Assembly: GCA_902493335.1 (NCBI GenBank)
Contig: CABUPJ010000009.1
Location: forward strand, 11,687 to 75,686
Direction: 5' to 3'
Length of the DNA stretch: 64,000 nt
Source of the DNA: an uncultured Porphyromonadaceae bacterium
GTDB lineage: Bacteria > Bacteroidota > Bacteroidia > Bacteroidales > Muribaculaceae
Positions 22,396-31,795 of the stretch are shown here, piece by piece. The position numbers and the translations under genes are program-made. The notes under the pieces are model-generated. The model did no database searches, was not told where the DNA came from, and worked only from the letters and a program-made list of their open reading frames with translations. The stretch's first letter is position 1. Each line of letters opens with the position of its first letter.

Positions 22396-24361
22396 TGGGA
22401 ATACCGAGAGAACGCGCCTTCTCGAGTTTGGCCGGACCCATATTCTCGCCGGCAAGGACATAGTCTGTCTTTTTTGAGATCGAGCCGACGTTTTTACCAC
22501 CGTTGCGCTCGATCATCGCCTTGTATTCGTCACGGCTGTGACGGGCGAAGACACCGCTGATGACAAAGGTCTTGCCGGCGAGCAGATCGGTCTTGCCTTC
22601 GGCGTCCTCCTCTTCATCGATGGCGAGGGTGACACCGGCCCGGCGCAGACGCTCGATAATCTCGCGCTTGTCAGGGGATGCAAAATATCCGGCGATGCTG
22701 ACGGCAATCTTCTTGCCCACATCCTCGATGCTTTCAAGTTGCTCGGGCGACATAGCCATCAGATTGTCGAGCGACTTGACAGTCCGCGCTATCTTCTTTG
22801 CCGTCGTCTCGCCGACAAAGGGTATCGACAGGGCATAGAGCACGCGTTCGAAGCCGACGCTCTTGCTCGCCTCGACGCCTTCGATGACCCGTTCGGCGCT
22901 GCGCGGGCCGAATCCCTCGAGTTTCAGAAGATCAGAGGCTTTCAGGTCATAGAAATCCGCGATGTTTCTGACGAGACCTGCCGCATAGAGTGTCGCGGCG
23001 GTCTCCTCGCCTATACCGTCGATATTCATCATACGACGCCCGACAAAGTGCTCGAGACGCCCGATTATCTGCGGAGGACATCCGTCTTTGTTGGGGCATA
23101 TCCACGCCGCCTCGCCCTCGACACGCACGAGCGGCGACCCGCAGACGGGACAATGCGATACAAATTCGACAGGCTTGGCGCCGGGATGACGCTCTGAGAG
23201 CTCGACGCCTGTGATTTTGGGTATTATCTCGCCACCCTTCTCGACATACAACATATCACCCTCATGAATATCGAGAGTCTTCACAATATCCTCGTTATGG
23301 AGCGAAGCACGTTTGACGATGGTACCCGACAGCAACACCGGCTCAAGATTGGCCACGGGGGTTATATAGCCGAGACGGCCGACGTCGAAAGACACGAATC
23401 TGAGCCGTGTCAGCGCCCTTTCGGCAGCGAATTTATATGCTATGGCCCACCGCGGCGACTTGGCCGTGAAGCCGAGGTTTAACTGCTGGCGCAGCGAATT
23501 GACCTTGAAGACAAGGCCGTCGGTGGCGACGGGAAGCTCCTTGCGGGCCGTGTCCCATCTGTTGATGAAAGCGTCGACCTCATCTATCGACGACATCAGG
23601 GTCATGGCGTCAGACACCTTGAAGCCCCAGCGTCGCGCCGCTATCATGTTGTCATAATGGTTATCGTATGGCAGATTCTCGCCAAGGAGATAATAGAGAT
23701 AGGCGTCGAGTCCGCGTGCGGCGACCTCTGCCGGATTGAGCAGCTTTATTGTACCCGCCGCAGCGTTGCGCGGATTGGCGAAAAGAGGCTCTTCGTTGAA
23801 CGCGCGGTCGGCGTTGAGCCGCTCGAAGGCTTTCCAGGGCATGACAATCTCGCCGCGTATCTCGAACATATCGGGCCAGTCGTCGCCCGACAGCTGCAGC
23901 GGAATGCTGCGTATCGTCTTGACATTCTCGGTTACATCGTCGCCCTTCTCGCCGTCGCCGCGGGTGACGGCGCGCACGAGGCGTCCATGTTCATAAATCA
24001 GAGATATGCCCGTACCGTCGAACTTCATTTCTCCGACAATGCTGACCTCCTGGCCCGCGAGAGCCGTCGACGTACGTTTGACCCAGGCGTCGACCTCTTC
24101 GATTGAATATGTATTGCCCAGCGACAGCATCGGATAGATATGGGCGACCTGCCTGAAGCCGTGCGAAAGATCTGAGCCGACACGACGCGTCGGCGACAGA
24201 GGGTCGTCAAACTCGGGATGCTCGGCCTCGAGACGTTCGAGCCTTGTCATCATCTCGTCGAACTCGCGGTCGCTTATCTCGGGCGCGTTGTCGACATAAT
24301 AGTTATGGTTGTGGCGATTGAGTTCGCCGCGCAAATACAATATTTCTTCCTGTGGTGACAT
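22355..24361 (-). CDS. ligA: NAD-dependent DNA ligase LigA
   Basis: 668 residues, full length. It seals nicks during replication and repair using NAD. In order: domain Ia (LNRHNHNYYVDNAPEISDRE), the adenylation lysine in GEMKFDGTGISLIYE (KxDG motif), the OB domain, the Cys4 zinc finger (CPVCGSP ... CPNKDGCPP), four helix-hairpin-helix motifs (IDGIGEETA; LEGFGPRSA; IPFVGETTA; IEDVGKKIA) and the C-terminal BRCT domain (GKTFVISGVFARHSRDE). Its stop lies inside the 3' end of the convergent membrane protein gene. Confidence 0.97.
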   Translation of the reverse strand: MSPQEEILYLRGELNRHNHNYYVDNAPEISDREFDEMMTRLERLEAEHPEFDDPLSPTRRVGSDLSHGFRQVAHIYPMLSLGNTYSIEEVDAWVKRTSTALAGQEVSIVGEMKFDGTGISLIYEHGRLVRAVTRGDGEKGDDVTENVKTIRSIPLQLSGDDWPDMFEIRGEIVMPWKAFERLNADRAFNEEPLFANPRNAAAGTIKLLNPAEVAARGLDAYLYYLLGENLPYDNHYDNMIAARRWGFKVSDAMTLMSSIDEVDAFINRWDTARKELPVATDGLVFKVNSLRQQLNLGFTAKSPRWAIAYKFAAERALTRLRFVSFDVGRLGYITPVANLEPVLLSGTIVKRASLHNEDIVKTLDIHEGDMLYVEKGGEIIPKITGVELSERHPGAKPVEFVSHCPVCGSPLVRVEGEAAWICPNKDGCPPQIIGRLEHFVGRRMMNIDGIGEETAATLYAAGLVRNIADFYDLKASDLLKLEGFGPRSAERVIEGVEASKSVGFERVLYALSIPFVGETTAKKIARTVKSLDNLMAMSPEQLESIEDVGKKIAVSIAGYFASPDKREIIERLRRAGVTLAIDEEEDAEGKTDLLAGKTFVISGVFARHSRDEYKAMIERNGGKNVGSISKKTDYVLAGENMGPAKLEKARSLGIPIIDEDAFLAMIGQ

Positions 24362-24367
24362 AATCTC

Positions 24368-25303
24368 TTATTTTTTCCTGCGGCCGCGAAGCGGCGGGAA
24401 CATCTTTTTTATTCTAACAATCTGTGCAGCAAGATTTCCTCCCGACACGACCATTGTAACCGCTCCGAGTATAAGAATCAGCCCGACAATCTGCCGTGCG
24501 CCAAGCACTTCTCCAAAAACGGCCACTCCGACGACCACTGCCGTCACCGGCTCGAAAACGCCGAGTATCGCTGTCGGCGTCGGACCTATCATGTGGATTG
24601 CCACAGTCGTCAGCGACAGACTGACTACCGTCGGCAGCAGCGCAAGAGCGAAGGTATTGAGCCAAAGCAAAGGACGCGAGGGAAGTATAAGCTCTCCTTT
24701 CACGACCACACCGCCGATGAAAATGACCGAGCCGAAAATAAGGAGCCAGAAGGTCAGCGGCAGCGTCGGCATGTCGTTGACACGGCTGCGGTTGATAATC
24801 ACGATATACACGGCATAAGACAAGGCCGAGACCACGACCCAGAACACACCGATAGCACTGATTGCCGCCCCCGCCGCCGTATGGCTGAGCATAAATATTC
24901 CCGCAAGGGCGGTCAAGAGACAGACGACGGTCTGCATCGTCAGTTTCTCGTGATAGAGAGCAGCCATGATTAACGCCACCATCAGCGGATAGACAAACAG
25001 CAGCGTCGAGGCTATGCCGGCGTCGATATAGCGGTAGCTGAGAAACAGACCGAGCGACGACAGTCCGAGCATGAGTCCGAGAACGATGACGGGAACAATC
25101 TGGTCGCGTCTGATGGCAAAACTGCGTCCGCGGGCCTTTATCATTATCGCGAGCAATGGTATCGCCCCGAGATATCGCAGCAACAGAACCGAATATGTAT
25201 CAAGCCCGTCGGCATAAAGAGGCAGGGCGAAGAGCGGATTAAGGCCATAAGTGGCAGCAGCAGCCGTGCCTATGAGCAGTCCTTTTATACGCGTGTTCAT
25301 CAT
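24368..25303 (-). CDS. EamA/DMT-family permease
   Basis: About 311 residues with ten predicted membrane helices in two EamA repeats, for example LIGTAAAATYGLNPLFALPL and YIDAGIASTLLFVYPLMVAL in the first and FWVVVSALSYAVYIVIINRS and AIHMIGPTPTAILGVFEPVT in the second. Members export amino acids or metabolites; the substrate is unknown. Start: ATGATG overlaps the stop of the upstream aldo/keto reductase gene (ATGA), so either ATG may be used. ligA follows 6 bases after its stop. Confidence 0.9.
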   Translation of the reverse strand: MMNTRIKGLLIGTAAAATYGLNPLFALPLYADGLDTYSVLLLRYLGAIPLLAIMIKARGRSFAIRRDQIVPVIVLGLMLGLSSLGLFLSYRYIDAGIASTLLFVYPLMVALIMAALYHEKLTMQTVVCLLTALAGIFMLSHTAAGAAISAIGVFWVVVSALSYAVYIVIINRSRVNDMPTLPLTFWLLIFGSVIFIGGVVVKGELILPSRPLLWLNTFALALLPTVVSLSLTTVAIHMIGPTPTAILGVFEPVTAVVVGVAVFGEVLGARQIVGLILILGAVTMVVSGGNLAAQIVRIKKMFPPLRGRRKK

Positions 25304-26691
25304 GCTTTTCCGGCCTTGAGGCGGTCGACATAACGATCGATGTCGTGAAGACGCGCGGGAATATTGATCGACTGCGGACATTCGCTCAGACAGTTGCCGC
25401 AGGCGATGCAGCGCGAAGCCTGACGCAGACGCGGCACCGCGCGGTCATAACCGACAAGGAAAGCGCGCCGCGCCTTGTCATAGTGAGGGTCGCGGGTGTC
25501 ACGGGCGACATTGTCGTCATTGATACATTTATTATAATGGGCGAAAATCGCGGGGATATTGACACCATAGGGGCACGGCATGCAGTATTTGCAGTCGGTA
25601 CACGGCACAGTGTCGTTCTGCAGTATCTCCTGCGCCACGACCTCAAGGAATTCGTTTTCTTCGTCACTGATCGGGTCGAGCGGCGAATAGGTGGCGACAT
25701 TCTCTTTAAGATGGTCGAGATAGGTCATGCCGCTCAACACCGTGAGAATGCCCGGTCGTGTGGCCGCATACCTGAACGCCCACGATGCGACGCTTTCGTC
25801 AGGACGGCGCTGTTTCATCTTGGCCGCTATCGGAGCGCTGACCGATGCCAGTCGGCCCCCCAGAAGAGGCTCCATTATGACCACGGGTATGTCGCGGCGC
25901 TCGAGCTCGGCATACAGATATGAAGCGTCGGTGTTGCGCGGATTGACTTTCTTGGCATTGTTCCAGTCTATATAGTTGAGCTGTATCTGAACAAAGTCCC
26001 AATGCACCTCGCCGCGGTCCATCATTTCGAGCAGGTGGTCGAAGACCTTGACGTCGCCGTGATACGAGAAACCGAGATTGCGTATCACCCCCGTCTCTTT
26101 CTTGTCCTTGAGATAGTCGAGTATGCCGTTGTCGATATAGCGTCCGTTGAGAGCCTCGAAACTACCCTGTCCTACGGCGTGGAGCAGCATGTAGTCGATA
26201 TAGTCGGTCTGCAGCTCTTTGAGTGAGTTCTCGAACATTGCTATCGACTCTTCGCGCGGCCACGTCGAGGGCGCGAAGTTAGACAACTTCGTGGCGATAA
26301 AATAACTGTCGCGCGGATGACGCGCGAGCGCTATGCCCATGACATGTTCCGACCGACCCTTGCAATATGCCGGCGACGTGTCGAAATAGTTGACGCCGTG
26401 TTCGAGAGCGTAGTCGACCTGGGCATTGACGGCCTCCTGATCGATTTCGGGGTCGGCGTCATCCTTGACGCCCGCGACTGTCGGCAGACGCATGCAGCCG
26501 TAGCCGAGCACCGACACGCTGTCGCCTGTGTTATGGTTGACGCGGTATGTCATTTTGCCGTCGGGCTCTTTCTTCTTGTTTGATTCGGTGACGGCTTTGC
26601 CGCCACAGGCCGTAGCGATGCCGGCGACGGCGCCTATGCCGAGGTGCTTGAGAAACCTGCGGCGCGATATGTTGTTGTCTTTCTTCTCCAT
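25300..26691 (-). CDS. Tat-exported aldo/keto reductase with 4Fe-4S ferredoxin domain
   Basis: 463 residues. The N-terminus has a twin-arginine signal (NISRRRFLKHLGIGAVAGIA) followed by TACGG, which may also be a lipobox. The TIM barrel is aldo/keto reductase-like (VLGYGCMRLPTV; NYFDTSPAYCKGRSEHVMG; IRNLGFSYHG). The C-terminal ~110 residues hold two cluster motifs, CTDCKYCMPCPYGV and CIACGNCLSECPQSI. Such fused oxidoreductases are common in anaerobes with unknown substrates. It follows 7 bases after a polyferredoxin membrane protein gene, probably its electron partner. Confidence 0.92.
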   Translation of the reverse strand: MEKKDNNISRRRFLKHLGIGAVAGIATACGGKAVTESNKKKEPDGKMTYRVNHNTGDSVSVLGYGCMRLPTVAGVKDDADPEIDQEAVNAQVDYALEHGVNYFDTSPAYCKGRSEHVMGIALARHPRDSYFIATKLSNFAPSTWPREESIAMFENSLKELQTDYIDYMLLHAVGQGSFEALNGRYIDNGILDYLKDKKETGVIRNLGFSYHGDVKVFDHLLEMMDRGEVHWDFVQIQLNYIDWNNAKKVNPRNTDASYLYAELERRDIPVVIMEPLLGGRLASVSAPIAAKMKQRRPDESVASWAFRYAATRPGILTVLSGMTYLDHLKENVATYSPLDPISDEENEFLEVVAQEILQNDTVPCTDCKYCMPCPYGVNIPAIFAHYNKCINDDNVARDTRDPHYDKARRAFLVGYDRAVPRLRQASRCIACGNCLSECPQSINIPARLHDIDRYVDRLKAGKA

Positions 26692-26698
26692 GACAGAA

Positions 26699-28240
26699 TC
26701 AGATTAATCGGTGAACGTCCACACCCTCGACATAAATAGCCGAGCGGTCGGCGCGGATGATGCCGGCGGTGCCGACAGGGCAATGATACTCACAGGCGCC
26801 GCAGCCGATACAGGCGGCTTCGTCGACCACAGGTCTCAGATTGGCGCCGGGTGTGTCGCTGACACGCGCCATCGATATGGCTCCTGCCGGACAGTGTCGC
26901 ACACAGTTGCCGCAGTGCTGCCCGGCCGAAGCCGAGATGCATGTTTCAAGATTGACCTTGGCCGTACCGATTTTAGTCGAACTCTTTTCAGCGGCGTCGA
27001 GACTTACAATAGCGCCGGCGGGGCAGACATCGCCGCAGGTCGTGCAGTCGGGACGGCACCATCCGTCGGTATAATACGACACAGGATGCATGAACGACTC
27101 TATGTCGGTCGAAGGTTTCAGTACTCCCTCGGGGCATGAGTTGATACACAGCTGACACGAGGTGCAGCGGGCGTTGAGGTGCGAGACCGAGAGTGCGCCC
27201 GGAGGCACCACCTGCGTCTCACGGTCGGGACGTTTCTTGTTTTTGACGGGTGCGAGACCTCCGTCTCCTTTGACTGCGGCGCGGGCGACGAGACCGCCGG
27301 CAAGCGCGGCTCCGGTGATGATGAAACTGCGGCGGCCGGTATCGGTCGACGGATTGGCTTCTGCCTTATCGCCGGCGGCTTTTGCGCGCGATGCGGGGCG
27401 ATAGCTGATGGCATGCTGCGAGCAGTTGCCGATGCAGTCGAGACATGTGACACAGCGCGTGTAGTCGATGGTATGATTATGGCCGTCGATACACGAAGCC
27501 TTGCAATTGCGTTCACACTTGCGGCAGCCGTTACATTTGCTCGTATCGATAACAGGTTTGAGCAGCGAATATTTCGACAGATAGCCGAGGACGGTGCCGA
27601 CCGGGCAGACGATGTTGCAGTAATTGCGGCCCGCCACCCATGAAAAAGCCACCACGACGATAAACGTCAGCGCGGCGACGATAAACACCGGCCATGCAAA
27701 CCTCGAGACCACATGATAGAAATCATAATTGTCAGAAGCTGCTGACATGTCGGCGAGCACGTTGTTGCCGGCATCATATACCGGAGCAAACAGCTGTGTG
27801 GCGATGCGGCCGTACGCGCTGTACGGCTCGATAAGGCCGGCTGCTGCAAATGCCGCCGAACTGAGGCCGACTATGCCGACGGCTATCATGACGACAAACA
27901 GCGTCAGAAATGTCAGACGCAGCTTTTTATAAGGTGCGTGATAGCGGAAGCGGTTGACGCGCTTCGCACGTTTGCCTCCGAAGTGATTGTGAAACCAGTT
28001 GACGAAATCCTGAAAAACACCCAACGGGCATATCACCGAACAGTAAAGCCTGCCGAAAACGAGTGTCAGCACGACGAGAGCGGCGACGACTATGAGATTG
28101 AGCGACAGCAGCGCCGGGACAAACTGTATCTTGGCGAGCCAGCTCCAGTGGTCTGCCGCAAAGCCTGTGAAGTCGACAAAAAGCAGTGTCACAGCCGTCA
28201 CGCAGACGATAGCGAAAATTACTCTTAAAGCCTTTAACAT
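26699..28240 (-). CDS. NapH/NosR-like membrane polyferredoxin
   Basis: 513 residues. The N-terminal half has about five membrane helices and the CxxxCP-type signatures GRLYCSVICPLGVFQDF and GRNYCNIVCPVGTVLGYLSK of the NapH family. Cluster motifs follow: CNGCRKCERNCKASC and CVTCLDCIGNC, then a second, probably exported-side set (CTSCQLCINSCP; CTTCGDVCPAG; CGNCVRHCP; CIGCGACEYHCP). An R-R-S-F segment near residue 310 precedes a hydrophobic stretch (Tat-like). It probably moves electrons across the membrane to the reductase encoded next. The ATG at 28240 is preferred over an upstream GTG. Confidence 0.88.
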   Translation of the reverse strand: MLKALRVIFAIVCVTAVTLLFVDFTGFAADHWSWLAKIQFVPALLSLNLIVVAALVVLTLVFGRLYCSVICPLGVFQDFVNWFHNHFGGKRAKRVNRFRYHAPYKKLRLTFLTLFVVMIAVGIVGLSSAAFAAAGLIEPYSAYGRIATQLFAPVYDAGNNVLADMSAASDNYDFYHVVSRFAWPVFIVAALTFIVVVAFSWVAGRNYCNIVCPVGTVLGYLSKYSLLKPVIDTSKCNGCRKCERNCKASCIDGHNHTIDYTRCVTCLDCIGNCSQHAISYRPASRAKAAGDKAEANPSTDTGRRSFIITGAALAGGLVARAAVKGDGGLAPVKNKKRPDRETQVVPPGALSVSHLNARCTSCQLCINSCPEGVLKPSTDIESFMHPVSYYTDGWCRPDCTTCGDVCPAGAIVSLDAAEKSSTKIGTAKVNLETCISASAGQHCGNCVRHCPAGAISMARVSDTPGANLRPVVDEAACIGCGACEYHCPVGTAGIIRADRSAIYVEGVDVHRLI

Positions 28241-28313
28241 AAATAACAGTAGCGCCGTAACGATTATCAAAGAAGGCACACGACGCCATAAGCGCCTGCT
28301 TTGCTTGATAATG

Positions 28314-28344
28314 CAAAATTAGCGCTTCCGCGTTAATTATCAAA
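28314..28344 (-). promoter_or_regulatory. Promoter of the polyferredoxin/reductase/permease operon (TTTG-N19-TAATTTTG)
   Basis: TTTG (28344-28341), 19 bases, TAATTTTG (28321-28314). Leader about 70 bases to the ATG at 28240. Confidence 0.8.
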
Positions 28345-28447
28345 TAGACGAATCAACTGAATTCTTAACTTTTTCACCGGACGTCCGCTACATAAATTAA
28401 CACAGAGAAATCAACAAGTTAATTATTGTGAATTATTTGATGTATTT

Positions 28448-28479
28448 TTTGGCGACGGCGTATCACAATACTACATTTG
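28448..28479 (+). promoter_or_regulatory. Promoter of the BACON-LRR lipoprotein gene (TTTG-N20-TACATTTG)
   Basis: TTTG at 28448-28451, 20 bases, TACATTTG at 28472-28479. Leader about 35 bases. Confidence 0.8.
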
Positions 28480-28517
28480 TATAAAATATCTAAAACTATC
28501 TAAATCTCGATATTGCC

Positions 28518-30686
28518 ATGAAAAAACAGAAATTCAGTAAATTCATGTATGCGTTTCTATCAATGTGTCTGATAATTATCGGCTGCAGCGAGAGCGAACC
28601 AAACAAAGACACCGACAATGAAGACATATATAACAACGAAAAGCAAGCCGAGATAGTCAACAAGCTCAGAGATGCCGGTGCAAACGGTCTGTTTATAAAA
28701 GATATATCGCAGTCAGACAATAAATACAAAATAACATTGACCGATAACAACACCTATGACATTGTCCTCTTCACCAACAGCGCGTCAAACAATCTGGTCA
28801 GAGAAATAAACAGCGATGACTACAGCGTAGTATTCTCACTTTGCAGCGGCGATAAATTTGAAATAAGACATGAAGATTATTTAAGAGTCAAATTTTCATC
28901 GGAATATATCGCAATCTCGCCCGGTGAGACAAAAGAGATAGCCTTTACCGTCGAAAGCCGCGGCGACGTGACTGTAGAGCCCACCGCCACTGCGGGCGCC
29001 TCAGTCTCACTAAACTTCGACAAACAGACCGGACACGGCAGTCTCAAAGTCTCGACCTCTGACAATTCAGGCAAAGAATATGTGGCGGTTGTAATCTCAA
29101 ATAAAAAGAGAATCATCACACGCCGTATAGATTTTGAAGAATACCAGTTAAAAATTGTCGACAACACCAACAAGACCGTTTCTGAACAAGGCGGATATCT
29201 GTCTGTCGAATTTCTGTCAAACACTGACTATGAATTGAACATTTCGAGCGAAGGCAATTGGATAAGCCTGCATGACAGCCGCGAACCTCAGAAAAAAACT
29301 CTGACATTCAGCGTTGCGCCAAATGAAGGCGAATCGCGACAAGCCACAATCACGATATCGGCTCACGGCGGCGAACTCTCGCTGACATACACCGTCATTC
29401 AGGAAACAAATCTGGCGTATCAGCTCGCTCTTGAGCGCGAGATACTTGTCAATTTCTACAAATCGACTAACGGCGACAACTGGCATGACAGCTACAACAC
29501 CAATTGCAACGAGAATTGGCTCAGCGATAAGCCGGTAGGCACTTGGTATGGCATAAAAACCGATGAAAAAGGCCGCGTTACCGAACTAAGATTCACCTCT
29601 GACGGTCTTTCAGGTGTATTGCCAGACAATATTTGTAAACTAAGGAATTTGAAAGTATTCCGCGTTGTCGGCAACGAAGAGATGACCGGCACAATTCCCC
29701 CTGACATGAATCAATGTCCTGATCTCGAAACCTTTTATCTCGAGAGCAGCAATATCACCGGCGAAATACCACCCGAACTCTTCAAATGCAAGAAACTCAA
29801 ATATGTTCTGCTCGGTTTTTTAAACATAACAGGTACCGTGCCCGAGACACTGGGCGAAGCTGAGGCTCTGGAATTCTTGGGTTGGGCCGGCAGCAAAATC
29901 GAAGGACCGATACCTAAATCTGTCGGACGGTTGAAAAAGCTACAGAAACTTTATATCCACCAATCTCTCACCTCAGAATTACCCGAAGAGTTATCGCTGT
30001 GCGAAAATTTAAAAATCATATCGATGTATGGTTGTCCGATAAAATCACTGCCTCAATCCTTAGGCAAAAGCCTTATACATGTCGACATGCAGGACTGCGG
30101 CATCGAGGGCAAGATACCACCCCCAATGCTTGAAAATGACGAATTATGGCACATGTCATGGGGATATATCGTCCACGGCAACCGGCTTGACATCGGCATA
30201 CAGGATGTGCCGCCGCTATATTTCGCATCAATACACGATTTCGACCGCAATGAATATAGTTCCAAAGACATTTTTTCTCAAAACAGACTGACAGTCTTTA
30301 TAACTTGGGAAACATGGTGTCCGGCTTCCGAAGCAACTATTATAAGGCTTAGAGATTTATACGCTGAATACTCCGTCAAAGGACTCGGCATTTACGGTTT
30401 CACGGGAGCCGGCAGCTCGGAAGCGAAAAAGTATAACAAAGAGCATGGAGTGAGTTGGCCGACATTCTCTAACTTGGAATCGGCTTTTTACAGAAGCTCC
30501 GAAATGTTACCCAATCTCTATAGCCCCGAACATTATGAGTATTGTGAACCCACATATCCTTACAGCGGATATGTGCCTATTGTGACCATGTTCGACTCCG
30601 CGGGCAACGTCGTCTGGAGCGATTGTTTTAATTCCCCGTCAGAAATGGTTTGTTTCATCGAAGATTATTTCGCCGACGCAGATTAA
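28518..30686 (+). CDS. Surface lipoprotein: BACON, leucine-rich repeats and thioredoxin-like domain
   Basis: 722 residues. Lipoprotein signal with lipobox IIGC at about residue 23. A DUF4988-like strand-rich region follows (ANGLFIKDISQSDNKYKITL). A BACON domain lies at about 215-297 (LSVEFLSNTDYELNISSEGN ... RQATITISAHGG). Then come plant-type leucine-rich repeats (GTWYGIKTDEKGRVTELRF; GVLPDNICKLRNLK; TGTIPPDMNQCPDLE; TGEIPPELFKCKKL). The last ~150 residues look like a TlpA-type thioredoxin fold (LTVFITWETWCPASEATII). The redox motif reads CPAS, so the second cysteine is missing. Probably cell-surface recognition; substrate unknown. Its stop is two bases from the convergent TIGR02757 gene. 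Confidence 0.85.
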   Translation: MKKQKFSKFMYAFLSMCLIIIGCSESEPNKDTDNEDIYNNEKQAEIVNKLRDAGANGLFIKDISQSDNKYKITLTDNNTYDIVLFTNSASNNLVREINSDDYSVVFSLCSGDKFEIRHEDYLRVKFSSEYIAISPGETKEIAFTVESRGDVTVEPTATAGASVSLNFDKQTGHGSLKVSTSDNSGKEYVAVVISNKKRIITRRIDFEEYQLKIVDNTNKTVSEQGGYLSVEFLSNTDYELNISSEGNWISLHDSREPQKKTLTFSVAPNEGESRQATITISAHGGELSLTYTVIQETNLAYQLALEREILVNFYKSTNGDNWHDSYNTNCNENWLSDKPVGTWYGIKTDEKGRVTELRFTSDGLSGVLPDNICKLRNLKVFRVVGNEEMTGTIPPDMNQCPDLETFYLESSNITGEIPPELFKCKKLKYVLLGFLNITGTVPETLGEAEALEFLGWAGSKIEGPIPKSVGRLKKLQKLYIHQSLTSELPEELSLCENLKIISMYGCPIKSLPQSLGKSLIHVDMQDCGIEGKIPPPMLENDELWHMSWGYIVHGNRLDIGIQDVPPLYFASIHDFDRNEYSSKDIFSQNRLTVFITWETWCPASEATIIRLRDLYAEYSVKGLGIYGFTGAGSSEAKKYNKEHGVSWPTFSNLESAFYRSSEMLPNLYSPEHYEYCEPTYPYSGYVPIVTMFDSAGNVVWSDCFNSPSEMVCFIEDYFADAD

Positions 30687-30688
30687 AC

Positions 30689-31483
30689 CTACCTCTTTTT
30701 GGCGTTTTCGAGAGCTTCGTCAAAACTATTGTAGACGCCGAGGCCGAAAAGTGCATAGTCATACACCACCGGATCCTCCGGATTAAACCGGCGTAGGGCG
30801 TCGGTCAGCTCGACGACAGCACGGCGGTCGTTTGCGCGTCGCGTGAGAAGTCCGAGCTCGCGCGACGTGTTGCCGACATGGACGTCAAGCGGGACATAGA
30901 GCTGCGACGGTTTCAAAACCGACCATACGCCAAGGTCGACAATGCCGTCGTCACGCACCAGCCAGCGCAGAGCCATGTTGAAGCGCTTCAGAGCCGTGCT
31001 GTCGAGCGACAGCGGCAGACAGCGTGAATCGCCACATCCGCCGTTTGCCTCACACAATTCGGCGTTGATGGCCGCGACGAGATGCCATGCGGGCAGTTCG
31101 GCCGTAGCCGTGCCGACAGCGGCGGCAAAATCCTCGAGCGATTCATAGCGGTCATAGATTCTCGCGAGACCGCGCAGATAATGTCGCAAGTTGGCGGCGA
31201 AGAACGTGCGGTGTATGTTCATGTCGGGCAGTTCCTCGAAACCGCGGTCTGCAATATATCCATATGGCTGCCAGTCCATCAGGGCAAACATTTTCTCGGC
31301 ATCGCGGCATATCATCGAACGCTTGCCCCAGGCTATCGTCGAGGCGAGCAGTGCGGCAATCTCGATATCACGTTTGTCACTGAAATGTCGCGGGAATCTG
31401 ACGGGATCATCATCTACAAAATCGACGCAATTGATGCGCCGCGACTCATAGTCAAGCAACTCTTTGAGTTCTGAATCTGTCAT
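30689..31483 (-). CDS. TIGR02757 family protein (DUF2400)
   Basis: 264 residues. The full-length pattern matches TIGR02757: LLDYESRRINCVDFVDDDPV, then PRHFSDKRDIEIAALLASTI, then AWGKRSMICRDAEKMFALMD and the C-terminal segment LYVPLDVHVGNTSRELGLL with FNPEDPVVYDYALFGLGVYN. The family is common in Bacteroidota; the fold is thought to be related to HhH-type DNA glycosylases, but no function is established that I know of. The ATG at 31483 is used; the frame extends into the tRNA terminator upstream and cannot be coding there. Confidence 0.9.
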   Translation of the reverse strand: MTDSELKELLDYESRRINCVDFVDDDPVRFPRHFSDKRDIEIAALLASTIAWGKRSMICRDAEKMFALMDWQPYGYIADRGFEELPDMNIHRTFFAANLRHYLRGLARIYDRYESLEDFAAAVGTATAELPAWHLVAAINAELCEANGGCGDSRCLPLSLDSTALKRFNMALRWLVRDDGIVDLGVWSVLKPSQLYVPLDVHVGNTSRELGLLTRRANDRRAVVELTDALRRFNPEDPVVYDYALFGLGVYNSFDEALENAKKR

Positions 31484-31494
31484 TTTTAACGGTA

Positions 31495-31530
31495 ATAAAA
31501 AAGCGTCAACGCTGTTAAAGAGTTGACGCT
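31495..31530 (-). terminator. Terminator after tRNA-His
   Basis: Minus strand: AGCGTCAAC and GTTGACGCT arms around an 11-base loop, followed by TTTTTT. Confidence 0.85.
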
Positions 31531-31551
31531 GATAATGATTGGTATTTTTAG

Positions 31552-31626
<75 letters not shown>

Positions 31627-31642
31627 ATTTTTTAAAGCACTG

Positions 31643-31674
31643 CAAAGGTATGACTAATTTTTGAAACCACCAAA
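31643..31674 (-). promoter_or_regulatory. tRNA-His promoter (TTTG-N20-TACCTTTG)
   Basis: TTTG (31674-31671), 20 bases, TACCTTTG (31650-31643). The 31675-31795 stretch beyond it shows nothing else. Confidence 0.85.
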
Positions 31675-31795
31675 CAAATTGCAGGAAATTTTCAATTTTT
31701 TCAATTTTCATTTGCGGCGGCGACATCTTTCGTTTAAACACGCTTTGAATTCTCAATGTTTGTGAGTAACCGGCGGTTTAAACCCGACATCGGCT

